Positions 37,701-45,274 of a stretch of 64,000 bases of DNA are shown here, one piece after another. Below the pieces are notes generated by a model that made no database searches, was not told where the DNA came from, and saw nothing but the letters and a program-made list of their open reading frames with translations. The position numbers and the translations under genes are program-made. The stretch's first letter is position 1. Each line of letters begins with the position of its first letter. The stretch comes from Spirochaetota bacterium (GTDB lineage Bacteria > Spirochaetota > UBA4802 > UBA5550). The stretch lies in assembly GCA_016933025.1 (NCBI GenBank), contig JAFGBT010000019.1, positions 1 through 64,000 on the forward strand, in the 5' to 3' direction.

Positions 37701-37917
37701 GAAAAAGCTCAAGCGGGGGAGCCGCGCCGCTTCTTCAGCCGCCATCGCGCGGGGCCTTGACGACCTCGCGCAGCAGCTCCAGAACCAGCTCGACGAAATT
37801 GACCGGTATGTGGAGAAACGCTCTACCGACCGCGAGCTCATCAAGAATGTCCGTAAAATGCTGAACAACGTGCATAACATGTATAAGGTCGAGATATCGA
37901 GGCTGATCATCGACTGA
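34756..37917 (+). CDS. HEAT-repeat protein with degenerate class III cyclase domain
   Basis: The 1053-aa product is mostly tandem alpha-helical HEAT-like repeats (about 1-780; for example GPDIRQSALLALASFNHPEA and SPAIRSLAVLGLGQCGFDSD). At about 786-950 it has the layout of a class III nucleotide cyclase: AVIQDHGGSITRMSNENVVSYF, then AAAETAIEIGRNV and VNKVVIDQATMELL. The usual catalytic aspartates are missing (the GD of the second motif is NEN), so it is likely a pseudo-enzyme used for binding. A coiled coil ends the protein. The start is uncertain: GTG at 34756 has AGGA 7 nt upstream; ATG at 34687 is an alternative. Confidence 0.8.
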   Translation: MAEEKSFLQNIKLEISRSFKLVPYERLAFHKIIGILKSDVGLSILIKELERGPDIRQSALLALASFNHPEALSTLLAYLTKNITDDERLVILDHVKRTGSAADIKAVIGFIQHYQEKQGSLEVTTRAYEVLGIIGVESEEVLKFVVSKINEERLDPLVRALAIESLSSFKSISVFENLLKKGEDAFCFGAYKAIYKLSIELAEKARQMKSEDDRLYTYSPDTEDKIVLEIRVLLGKMAHDFDSYSNRTKIAFICAMIACNHREYLIYTMKALTSSDVDLVSMVLYSLYQNVGRLRDPDKLFRSLIAISTEVGRFNEMIVDIFVKFFSMPVDSRSFNLLKDKLYSYIVVTLETYFETYRKEFMITDVIEKGLPESFQRIRRFLLNNCTPELKKGIITFLTQEEPSMVKHVMTDLSRRITYIEGSGIDDMKLLVEVLLDKDRKSRENSAARLEDLNFEKLYLRNRIVRLCRIIGILHIDEAASALVNVFNYLKKYPDKEILDATVLTLSILNYSYMLGEIEVMITTGSDDDRKNALSLLSLFTEQRSLNMILELLKNRLGEDSSIVSSALGILLERDIMGNITASQIFKGIVANNPSPAIRSLAVLGLGQCGFDSDIDYLNDLFYRMGADDQKDVVVRAMANITANSTSYNKRQLIRYLQEYLKDPGIKVRIYSCLLLAQMGNREAMRSIRDMLIIKNKNIQRDILTILGGKTSVEFSFFLLSLLKEEYGISNDIIPAINRLPRDEMKEIDAFIVNIFRKYEAPVLEGIQAHPSDAGIISIEGLKKERMTIMNVVIPVHDGKPERSGIPVLINLNLWLKSRIAAVIQDHGGSITRMSNENVVSYFPDTRAAAETAIEIGRNVVAYNDMQIPEHNINVYIQLLTETVKIINDEIILFPVHMAGSFGNMPVVNKVVIDQATMELLTSKFSIREIPELTLSMNGFAARYFELVSPINFTEMSDQIVSNMREEEEKREQAQQQLEAEMKKLKRGSRAASSAAIARGLDDLAQQLQNQLDEIDRYVEKRSTDRELIKNVRKMLNNVHNMYKVEISRLIID

Positions 37918-37950
37918 CATCGTATTCGCTCCTGTAAAACCTTCTTGCGG

Positions 37951-38840
37951 TTATCTGTCAATAAACCGGCTGGTAAGGTCGAGCTTGTGCTCGATGAGTG
38001 AGACCGAGTTGGTGAGAAAAAACCTGTCGCTTCTGTGCTCGAGCAATATCGCGTAATGTCTGGCCGCCGTCTTGTAATCCTGCAGCTTGAATGCCGATTC
38101 GGCGTAATAGTAATGGTATGCCTTGTCATAGTCTTCTCGCGTGTCGATCGATTTCAGCATCACCAGCGCCTTGTAATATTCCCCCTCGCGGAAGTAAATC
38201 TTTGCTCTGCCCAACAGGCCGTTGTTGAATTGATGGTTGATTCTGAGGCACTGGTCGTAGTATTTCTTGGCGAGCTGGACCCTGTTTCGGTTGAAGAAAA
38301 GGTCCCCGATGAGGACATAGGTGTTGAGCTCGTTATGGTTCCTTCTGAGAGCTTCCCGGTAACTGTCGATCGCCTCGTTGTCGCGATACCAGAACTGGTA
38401 GATGGAGCCGATCTGGAGGTAGGTGCCGGAATATTCAGGGACAATGGCCTGCGCCTTTTGAAAGTGGAGCAGGGCTTTTTTCATCTGGTTCATGTGAAGG
38501 CAGCAGATCCCTAGGTTGTAGCGGAAGGGAAAGAAGAGAGCGGCGTTTTTTAATACACCGTTGAGAAGGCCCGCGGCACCGGTGAAGTTGCCGTTCTCCA
38601 TCTTCGCAGCGGCAGCGTTGTTCGCGCGTGCGAGGTCGCTCTCTCCGGTGCAGTAGACGATATCGTTTTTGAAATAGATTCTGTCCTTGGGCCGCGCGTC
38701 ATCCGGGTTTTTTTTGCCAGGTGGAGGAGGTATTGTACGCGCCAGAAATCCACGGTCATCGAGGTCTGGGCACCTGCCGGGTACGCTCCGGAAAGAAGGG
38801 CGATGGAAATGAGTTGTATGATAAAAGTTTGCTGTTTCAT
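37951..38840 (-). pseudogene. Secreted TPR protein, frame broken at an A8 run
   Basis: The N-terminal part (from 38840) encodes a signal peptide, MKQQTFIIQLISIALLSGAY..AQTS, then FWRVQYLLHLAKK. At 38708-38715 lies a run of eight A (minus strand). Reading one base back after it continues NPDDARPKDRIYFKNDIVY and joins a 216-aa TPR frame (from 38601) with at least five repeats, such as GTYLQIGSIYQFWYRDNEAI. Together they form one coherent protein of about 296 aa. The cause could be a -1 slip at A-AAA-AAA, transcriptional slippage, phase variation or a sequencing error. It starts 14 bp after the OppF-type gene stop. Confidence 0.8.
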
Positions 38841-38854
38841 CCCGGCACCCGGAA

Positions 38855-39838
38855 TTAAAAGAGATGGCAGGCGACCCGCGTCTTTGCCACGGTTTTCATC
38901 CCCGGGTATTCTTTTCTGCAGATGTCCATAACGTGAGGACACCGTGGATGAAAGTGACACCCGGAGGGCGGATTTTCCCGGGAGGGTATCTCGCCGGCTA
39001 TGACGCCGAAGCCGTGCTTAACCGGCCTGGTGCCGGGGATCGACTTCATGAGGCTCCGGGTATAGGGATGCAGCGGCCGTGCGTACAGGTTCTTCTTGGG
39101 GCTCTCCTCGACGATCCTGCCGAGGTACATGACTACGATGCGGTCGCTCATGTGCTCCACGACCGCGAGATCATGGGAAACGAATAAATAGGTGAGCCCC
39201 ATTTTCTTTTGGAGGTCGCGGAGCAGGTTCAGTATCTGCCCCTGTATAGACATGTCGAGGGCCGAAACCGGCTCGTCAAGTATGATGAACCGGGGATTCA
39301 GGGCGAGCGCACGGGCGATGCCGATCCGCTGGCGCTGACCGCCGCTGAATTCATGGGGATAGCGGTCGCGGTGGGTTTTTTCAAGCCCAACCAGGCTGAT
39401 GATCTCTTCAAATGCATTGTTGATCTCAGCGCGCGTCATGCCGGTGTGTACCCGGAGAGGCTCGGATATGATCTTTTCGACGGTCATCCGCGGGTTGAGG
39501 GAGCTGTAGGGGTCCTGGAAAACGATCTGCATATTTTTTCGGAAGGCGCGCAGGTCACGACGCTGGAGTTCGTGAACCCTGGTGCCGCCGATGATAATTT
39601 CTCCCGCATCCGGCTCGATGAGGCGGAGGATGGAACGGGCCGCCGTGGTTTTGCCGCTCCCGCTTTCTCCCACCATCCCCAGGGTCTGGCCCTCGGGAAT
39701 GGTGAAGGAAATGGAATCCACTGCCCTGACGGTGCCCGGCCGTTCGAACAGACCGGCCTTGCGGGTGGTGTAGAATTTAGCCAGGCCTGCTATTGTGACC
39801 ATTTCAGCAGGCGATGTTCTATTTTTTCTTAAGCTCAT
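38855..39838 (-). CDS. Oligopeptide/dipeptide-type ABC transporter ATPase (OppF/DppF family)
   Basis: The 327-aa ATPase has Walker A GESGSGKTT (about 56-64), Q-loop VFQDPYSSLNPRMTV, signature EFSGGQRQRIGIARAL, Walker B FIILDEPVSALD and the H-loop in FVSHDLAVV. The C-terminal oligopeptide-type extension has four cysteines (CHFHPRCPHVMDIC and AC near the end), a pattern associated with a metal or Fe-S site in some family members. No permease, binding protein or OppD is adjacent; upstream is a divergent gene. The permeases may be elsewhere, or this ATPase may be shared. Confidence 0.88.
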   Translation of the reverse strand: MSLRKNRTSPAEMVTIAGLAKFYTTRKAGLFERPGTVRAVDSISFTIPEGQTLGMVGESGSGKTTAARSILRLIEPDAGEIIIGGTRVHELQRRDLRAFRKNMQIVFQDPYSSLNPRMTVEKIISEPLRVHTGMTRAEINNAFEEIISLVGLEKTHRDRYPHEFSGGQRQRIGIARALALNPRFIILDEPVSALDMSIQGQILNLLRDLQKKMGLTYLFVSHDLAVVEHMSDRIVVMYLGRIVEESPKKNLYARPLHPYTRSLMKSIPGTRPVKHGFGVIAGEIPSRENPPSGCHFHPRCPHVMDICRKEYPGMKTVAKTRVACHLF

Positions 39839-40153
39839 AATTGCATGGCCCCCAACGGTACTTCTCGCCAGGCATGAGAATCGCCGGAATCGATCCGTTA
39901 ACGGCTCCCATCAATACGTGCGCAGATGATTATCGATGGTGTAAATGGTTGTGTCAACAGCAAAACAGTCTCCTGGTAATTAAATAAAGCTGAAAGAGGC
40001 GGGTTCCGGGAGTTAGGCACCGGACAGGCGCCGGCGGGAAGCAAGTTTTTTAATTGATTTTTTAATGCATGAAATATTTATATCAAAAAGATCAACCGTG
40101 TCAGGATTAGAGATGGACATATACAAGATAAACGTTGCGTCAGGGGTCCTCTG
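39839..40153. other. Divergent intergenic region without a gene
   Basis: These 315 bp separate the OppF-type ATPase from the GlgD-like gene. The right half (40045-40110) is AT-rich with a TTGATT (40054-40059) that could be a -35 box. I see no open reading frame, hairpin terminator or known RNA motif. Confidence 0.5.
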
Positions 40154-41332
40154 ATGGAAAATTTTACCATAATCTCCTACCCCGGGACAAGGAACGAACT
40201 GCTCCTCTCTCTCACGGAATCACGCTCCAGGTATATGCTTCCCATAGGCGGAAGGTTCAGGGTGGTTGATTTCACCCTCAGAAATTCATTTATATCCGGC
40301 GCCCGCTCTACCATCATATACAGTAATCTCGATGACGATCTTGAGCGGTACGTTGACCGCTACGGGCCATTCGGCGACATGAAATTCCCGCCGATCAAGG
40401 TCGTCACGCGTGAATATTCCGATATATCCGTCTGCTATAATTTGATACTGGAAAGCAACACGGAATACTATCTCATTTACAACGGCGACAATCCTTCGAT
40501 GATAGATTTTAAAAAAATCATCAAGCGATATAAATCCAAAAAAACCGGCGCCGTGCTGTTCAGACTGAACCTGGACGGCAGGCCAACAATGGCCTACACG
40601 GTGCTGGTCTCGGACCAGAAGACGCTCCTGAAAGTTATCAGGGCGGCAATCAAGGACGGCAGGAGCGCGCCCAACCTGTTCGAGATGATCATCAATATCC
40701 TGATTAATACCGGGATAACCAAGAGCAGTTTTGACGCCTATTACTGGCCGATCAAGAATGTACCCGAGTATTACGCGATCAACCGGGAAATCATCTGGAA
40801 CCCGGAGATATCCAGTTTGCTATACCAGGATCATGTGATCAAGAGCCAGATTGCCGCCGGCGGAGTCGCCCATGTGGGACGACACGGTAAGATCCTCGGC
40901 TCTTTTATATCGGATTTCTGCACTATCGACGGCTCCGTTGAGAATTCAATAATTTACCCTGGCGTCCAGGTCGGCAGCAATGCGGTTGTGAAGGATTCCA
41001 TCATTCTTCCATACAACAGGGTGGGCGCTGGAGCGAGGATCATTCGCTCGATAATCGATGAACGCACCGACCTGGACCCGGAATCAACATATCTGAACAT
41101 CGGCGCGTCATGCCGCATCGGCTCGGGAGAAGAATTTATCAAGAACACCGATTATCCCAGATCTCTTTTTTCCAGCATCACTCTGGTCGGGAAGGATTGC
41201 CGCATCGCGGAAGGTGCCCGTATCGGCGGCGGATGTTACGTGGCTTCGGGCATGGGTGAGGAATTCACGGGATCGAAAAAATTCCTGTACGACGGAACCT
41301 CGCTTGTCAGGGTGGTGCCGGAAGGCGCGTGA
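40154..41332 (+). CDS. GlgD-like glucose-1-phosphate adenylyltransferase family protein
   Basis: The 392-aa product has the ADP-glucose pyrophosphorylase fold: an N-terminal nucleotidyltransferase-like domain with LPIGGRFRVVDFTLRNSFISGA (about 28-49), and a C-terminal left-handed beta helix (SFISDFCTIDGSVENSIIYPGVQVG). The catalytic GGxGxRL loop at the N-terminus is absent (ISYPGTRNELLLSL), as in GlgD, the regulatory subunit of GlgC-GlgD enzymes. No glgC is in the window. It could be a regulatory subunit or have another role. AGGGG lies 7 nt before the ATG. Confidence 0.82.
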   Translation: MENFTIISYPGTRNELLLSLTESRSRYMLPIGGRFRVVDFTLRNSFISGARSTIIYSNLDDDLERYVDRYGPFGDMKFPPIKVVTREYSDISVCYNLILESNTEYYLIYNGDNPSMIDFKKIIKRYKSKKTGAVLFRLNLDGRPTMAYTVLVSDQKTLLKVIRAAIKDGRSAPNLFEMIINILINTGITKSSFDAYYWPIKNVPEYYAINREIIWNPEISSLLYQDHVIKSQIAAGGVAHVGRHGKILGSFISDFCTIDGSVENSIIYPGVQVGSNAVVKDSIILPYNRVGAGARIIRSIIDERTDLDPESTYLNIGASCRIGSGEEFIKNTDYPRSLFSSITLVGKDCRIAEGARIGGGCYVASGMGEEFTGSKKFLYDGTSLVRVVPEGA

Positions 41333-41377
41333 GCACTGTTCGCTGATGCCCGGCATGACTCCCCCCTGCAGAAATAA

Positions 41378-41406
41378 TTGACATTTTGTTCAATAGCGGT
41401 TATCCT
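41378..41406 (+). promoter_or_regulatory. Promoter candidate for the lipoprotein gene
   Basis: A perfect TTGACA (41378-41383), 17-bp spacer and TATCCT (41401-41406) lie 56 bp before the start at 41463. Confidence 0.55.
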
Positions 41407-41462
41407 GTATCTGAACAGGATTTATGTGACATAGTGTCTTTTTATGCAGAGCGAGGTGTCCC

Positions 41463-41888
41463 GTGAAAAAAATAATTGTTGCTGCCTTCGTCATTGCGGT
41501 ATGTTCAATCGTTACCCAGGCCTGCACGCGTGATCGCGGCTGGTACGGTTATAACTATGATCGGGACGGTGGTCTTCGGGTCCTGTGGGACCGGCATGAC
41601 TGCACCGGCACTTCCCCTCGTTATTCCCTGATTCATCCAAGGGAATACTTTAATATCCAGGAATTCAGGCGGGGACGCGACAACCTGTATGGCGACCGCC
41701 GCGACTGGCGTGACGAGGACTACAGTAATTTTTACGGACAGGACTGTTACTATAGCCGGCAGGAAAAGCACGCGAAATCCAAATACCGGTCAGGTTCACG
41801 CACCCGGGATATTGATTCGGAGAGCGTTATTTCCGAGAGGTATGCCCCGCCCCCGCCTGCCCAGCCAGACCCGGAATATGATCAATAG
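41463..41888 (+). CDS. Small putative lipoprotein
   Basis: The 141-aa product has a signal sequence (KKIIVAAFVIAVCSIV) and a lipobox-like end VTQAC, giving a probable lipidated cysteine at about residue 21. The mature part is rich in Arg, Asp and Tyr (RDRGWYGYNYDRD, DNLYGDRRDWRDEDY) and ends in a proline-rich tail. It has no recognised domain. It starts with GTG at 41463 and is followed by the VWA protein gene after 110 bp. Confidence 0.72.
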   Translation: MKKIIVAAFVIAVCSIVTQACTRDRGWYGYNYDRDGGLRVLWDRHDCTGTSPRYSLIHPREYFNIQEFRRGRDNLYGDRRDWRDEDYSNFYGQDCYYSRQEKHAKSKYRSGSRTRDIDSESVISERYAPPPPAQPDPEYDQ

Positions 41889-41998
41889 CGCTTCCGTGCG
41901 ATTGTTGATTGCACCACCGATATTTATTGGTTGATAAATCGGCCCTGCTGTTCGATTATTTATATGTGGTAATAGATAAATCGTCCCGGAGAATCGCC

Positions 41999-43672
41999 AT
42001 GGTTCGGTGCATTGTCATAACGGTCGCCCTTTTCCTTCACCCTGCTCTCTGCGCCTATGCCGAACTGGCGGTCCTCCCATATAAGATAGAAAACCCTTCG
42101 TCTGATTTCCCGGAATCCGCCGGCGGGGAGTACTCCCGCCTCCTGTCAGTGGCAGCGCTGCTCGCCAAGGAAAATTTCGAGGTGACATCGCCACGGGAAA
42201 TCGACGTCGATCTGGAGAGGATGAAGCTATCGCCCCAGAAAGTGATCACCGGGGAAGATCTGGACCTTCTGGGAAAGAGCCGCCGGATAGACCATTTTCT
42301 CGTTGGAAGCCTCCGGCGCGTGGGCGGGGAATACCGTTCCGAGAGCGTGCTCTATTCGGTAAGGGAGCGTAAGATAGTGGCCAGGGCCCGGGTCAAAAGC
42401 GACAATCTCTTCACACTGGCGGAGAAGGAGGTCGGCGAGGCCCTGGTTCCATTCCGGAACAGGTCACCTGTTGCCGGCGGGGGGACATCCGGGGACATGG
42501 ACATCCTCTTTCTCATAGATCTTTCGTATGCGATGAATCGGGATTGGGCCGCGGTCAGGCAAGCGATTGAGGCCCTGTCGGCTGAGCTTATCGATTCCCG
42601 GCGGCTTGATACCAGGGTATACATCGTTCCTTTTTCCGATCGGGAGGACAATCCATCCGCTTCAGTCTCAACCAATTCGATTTCCGCAATCCGGGGCGAG
42701 CTCAACAGGCTTAAACCTGCCGGCAGCGCGAGTGCGGAGAATTTTCTGAAATCGCTTAAATATTCCATCAGCAGCATCAGGTGGCGGCAGTCAGCGCGCA
42801 AGGCGATGGTCGTCATATCAAATTCGAACGTGAGAGCAAAAGGCGTGGAGCAGTACGCACTCGCGGCGCGGAAAAAGAGGATCGCGATCAACGCCCTGTC
42901 CCTGGGAGGAATCCCGGGGGAAGCGAGCGAAGCTCTGAACAGGCTTGCTGTCAGCGGCGGCGGATTGCACGCGCATGCCTCATACCACCAGAGGATCTAC
43001 AACGCCTCAGGCGAACCGGTTGACCTCTACATGGAGAACGGGAGGCTCTTCAAGTCGCGCTTCCATGAACGCGGATGGAAAAAGGGACTCTACGAGTCCG
43101 CAGGCACTACCGGTCCTCGCGCGAAGCCGCGCTCATTCATTGAAGAGATATTCTGCGACGAGAAGAAAGCCCCGGCAACGCCATACGCAATGCCTCGGGA
43201 TTATACGCGAGCCGCCATGGAACGGATCATTAACCAGGATGAGCTGGAAAGCAATATCGAAACGCTGCTCGCCGGGGTTTCGGACGCCGGCTCGAAGCGG
43301 GAGAGTGCCGGCCGCGTTCCCGAGGGAAGGGCGCTCATCACGGACGGAAAAGTATCGTTCTGGGTCGCCGTTCCGGACCCGGATTTCATGGCGTTTTTGG
43401 AGGGGATGGAACAATCGGGCATTATGGCCCCGCTCGGCGTTACCGTTAAAAAAGACGTCGTATCTGCCTACGGCATCACCCTTGTCCCGGTTCTCAAGGG
43501 GCTCACGTCCGATTATATTCCGAAGTGCTGTGCCGCTGAGCTTGGTGATATCGTCAGGAGAAGCGACTATTATCGGACACGGGGACTGTTCTATCCGCCG
43601 GTCTGGTTCGTCAATGTCAGGGTCGCCTCAGCAGAGAAGTTCAGGGGCAAAAAGGACATCAGGAACGACTGA
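41999..43672 (+). CDS. Secreted protein with TolB/CsgG-like N-terminus and von Willebrand A domain
   Basis: The 557-aa product has a signal peptide (VRCIVITVALFLHPALCAYA) and an N-terminal domain to about residue 135 with strand-helix order like TolB-N/CsgG (ELAVLPYKIEN, LLAKENFEVTSPREIDVDL, DHFLVGSLRRVGGEY). A VWA domain follows (about 163-350), starting DILFLIDLSYAMNRDW. The metal-site motif is DLSYA where the canonical form is DxSxS, so metal binding may be altered. The remainder is unassigned. The start at 41999 follows GGAG with an 8-nt spacer. It probably sits in the periplasm. Confidence 0.78.
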   Translation: MVRCIVITVALFLHPALCAYAELAVLPYKIENPSSDFPESAGGEYSRLLSVAALLAKENFEVTSPREIDVDLERMKLSPQKVITGEDLDLLGKSRRIDHFLVGSLRRVGGEYRSESVLYSVRERKIVARARVKSDNLFTLAEKEVGEALVPFRNRSPVAGGGTSGDMDILFLIDLSYAMNRDWAAVRQAIEALSAELIDSRRLDTRVYIVPFSDREDNPSASVSTNSISAIRGELNRLKPAGSASAENFLKSLKYSISSIRWRQSARKAMVVISNSNVRAKGVEQYALAARKKRIAINALSLGGIPGEASEALNRLAVSGGGLHAHASYHQRIYNASGEPVDLYMENGRLFKSRFHERGWKKGLYESAGTTGPRAKPRSFIEEIFCDEKKAPATPYAMPRDYTRAAMERIINQDELESNIETLLAGVSDAGSKRESAGRVPEGRALITDGKVSFWVAVPDPDFMAFLEGMEQSGIMAPLGVTVKKDVVSAYGITLVPVLKGLTSDYIPKCCAAELGDIVRRSDYYRTRGLFYPPVWFVNVRVASAEKFRGKKDIRND

Positions 43673-43698
43673 ATGCTTTCATCCGGCCCGCGCTGCCG

Positions 43699-45180
43699 TC
43701 ACAAGACTTTTGTGGATTCGTATTTGCCCTTCAGCCGCTCGTGGAACTCATTGAATCTGGATTGATCTGTGAGCTCAAACCGTTCGAGAATGCTCTCCTC
43801 GATGTAAAAGAAGCTGTACCGCCGGTCCTCAATGCCCGCCATCATGTTGGCAAGATAGATCGTGTAGACCACATCCCGGTATTTTTCGCTGCAGTTAAAG
43901 GGCGAGTGATGGTGGCGTATCGCCTCGACAAGATATTCGGGGAAGTTCCACCGCTCAGCGATCAACGAACCGATGGTCGAGTGGCTGATGCCGATCGATA
44001 TCTCCTCCATAGTGGTGGTCGTGATTTTCCTGTTTTTAACGATGCCCGCAATTTTTTTCACCAGCTTTTTATCCGTGGCGAGGAGGATAATTTTACCCAG
44101 GTCGTGCAGGAGCCCGGCCATATAGACGTTTTCAATAATCGCGGACTCGCGGAAAGACATGGCGATGTTCCAGGCGTAAAAGGCGACCCGATTGCAGTGC
44201 TCCCAGATCATCTCGAAGCTGCTGTACCGCTCGTTCAGGATGCGCCGCGCGTTGCTGGCAACCAGTATGCCGTCCAGGTTTTTCAGGCCGATGATCACGA
44301 CGGCCGTTTTGATGTCTTCAATCCGTGTCCCGGGCGCAAAGCCCGCCGAGTTTGAAAGCTTTATGACGTCGGCGCTCAACGCCGGGTCGAGCTTCAGCCT
44401 TTTCACGATCATATCGATTGAGGATTTGGGATCATGGCAGAGACGCTGGAGCTGCACGATATTTTCGGGGAAGGTCGGTATTCCCTCAATTTCTTTCAGA
44501 ATATGGAGTTTGACCTTGGTCGTGATCTCGCCCGGCTTGAGCACGGCCGGGATATCGAGCGTCGTCTGGGTCGTCTTGGCGAGCTTTTCGATTTTGTAGT
44601 TGCGGGGATTAATGCCCATGTTCTTCATAAGCAATATGGTGAGGACAATCCCGAGGCCGGCACCCTCGGTGTCGTCCTCGATTTCGGCGTAGGCTTCGGA
44701 AAAGTCATTGTACTTGATCGCTTTCCCGATCCTGAAATTGATACGCTCGAGCTCGACGGGAAGGATTGGCGCGTTGTTGATGACGGCGATCTGTATCGAT
44801 TGCTTGCTGTATATGAAGTGAATCTGGACATACAGGTCGCTCCGCCTCAGGTCCGACTCGATGGAATCGAAATCCCCGACTATTTCCTTTTTGAACTTGT
44901 TCATGCCTTTCTGATACTGGTACTCATCGGTAATGTCGAGATCAGATTTGATAAAAAACGTCCGCTTCGCGTTAGCCTTGAGAGCGTTGATGATAATTTC
45001 GCGCAGTATGGTGACGACTGAGTTCAGAAGGTATATCTGGTCATTTTTTGACAGCACCCGGGCGAGGATGCTGTTGAGGACCATAAGGACTTTTTCATTG
45101 ACGTATTTGAACGACAGCCTGAGCGGTTCACCGTTCTCAATTTTTTTTGAAATGATTTTTCTGTTGGTAATGTCGTCCAT
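43699..45180 (-). CDS. GHKL-ATPase-like / HDOD fusion signalling protein
   Basis: The 493-aa product has an N-terminal region (about 40-215) with the layout of a GHKL ATPase: N-box-like REIIINALKANAKRTF, a G1-like IQIAVINNAP and G2-like EGAGLGIVLTILLMKNMG. A C-terminal HDOD domain follows (about 225-430; DPALSADVIKLSNSAGF, AGLLHDLGKIILLA, EAIRHHHSP). HDOD proteins are signalling scaffolds, usually without phosphodiesterase activity, although here HD and HHH residues are present. The ATG at 45180 is used; a TTG lies 24 bp upstream. Confidence 0.82.
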   Translation of the reverse strand: MDDITNRKIISKKIENGEPLRLSFKYVNEKVLMVLNSILARVLSKNDQIYLLNSVVTILREIIINALKANAKRTFFIKSDLDITDEYQYQKGMNKFKKEIVGDFDSIESDLRRSDLYVQIHFIYSKQSIQIAVINNAPILPVELERINFRIGKAIKYNDFSEAYAEIEDDTEGAGLGIVLTILLMKNMGINPRNYKIEKLAKTTQTTLDIPAVLKPGEITTKVKLHILKEIEGIPTFPENIVQLQRLCHDPKSSIDMIVKRLKLDPALSADVIKLSNSAGFAPGTRIEDIKTAVVIIGLKNLDGILVASNARRILNERYSSFEMIWEHCNRVAFYAWNIAMSFRESAIIENVYMAGLLHDLGKIILLATDKKLVKKIAGIVKNRKITTTTMEEISIGISHSTIGSLIAERWNFPEYLVEAIRHHHSPFNCSEKYRDVVYTIYLANMMAGIEDRRYSFFYIEESILERFELTDQSRFNEFHERLKGKYESTKVL

Positions 45181-45240
45181 TATGGGCGGATTACTGTCGT
45201 TCAATTATTTATGTTTTTATGATTCAGGCGCGCCTGTCTC

Positions 45241-45270
45241 ATATATTTACGTCTAAATTTCAATAGTCAA
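45241..45270 (-). promoter_or_regulatory. Possible promoter of the HDOD gene
   Basis: On the minus strand TTGACT (45270-45265) precedes ATATAT (45246-45241) at 18-bp spacing, in the 94-bp gap after the CCA-type nucleotidyltransferase gene. Confidence 0.35.
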
Positions 45271-45274
45271 GCAA

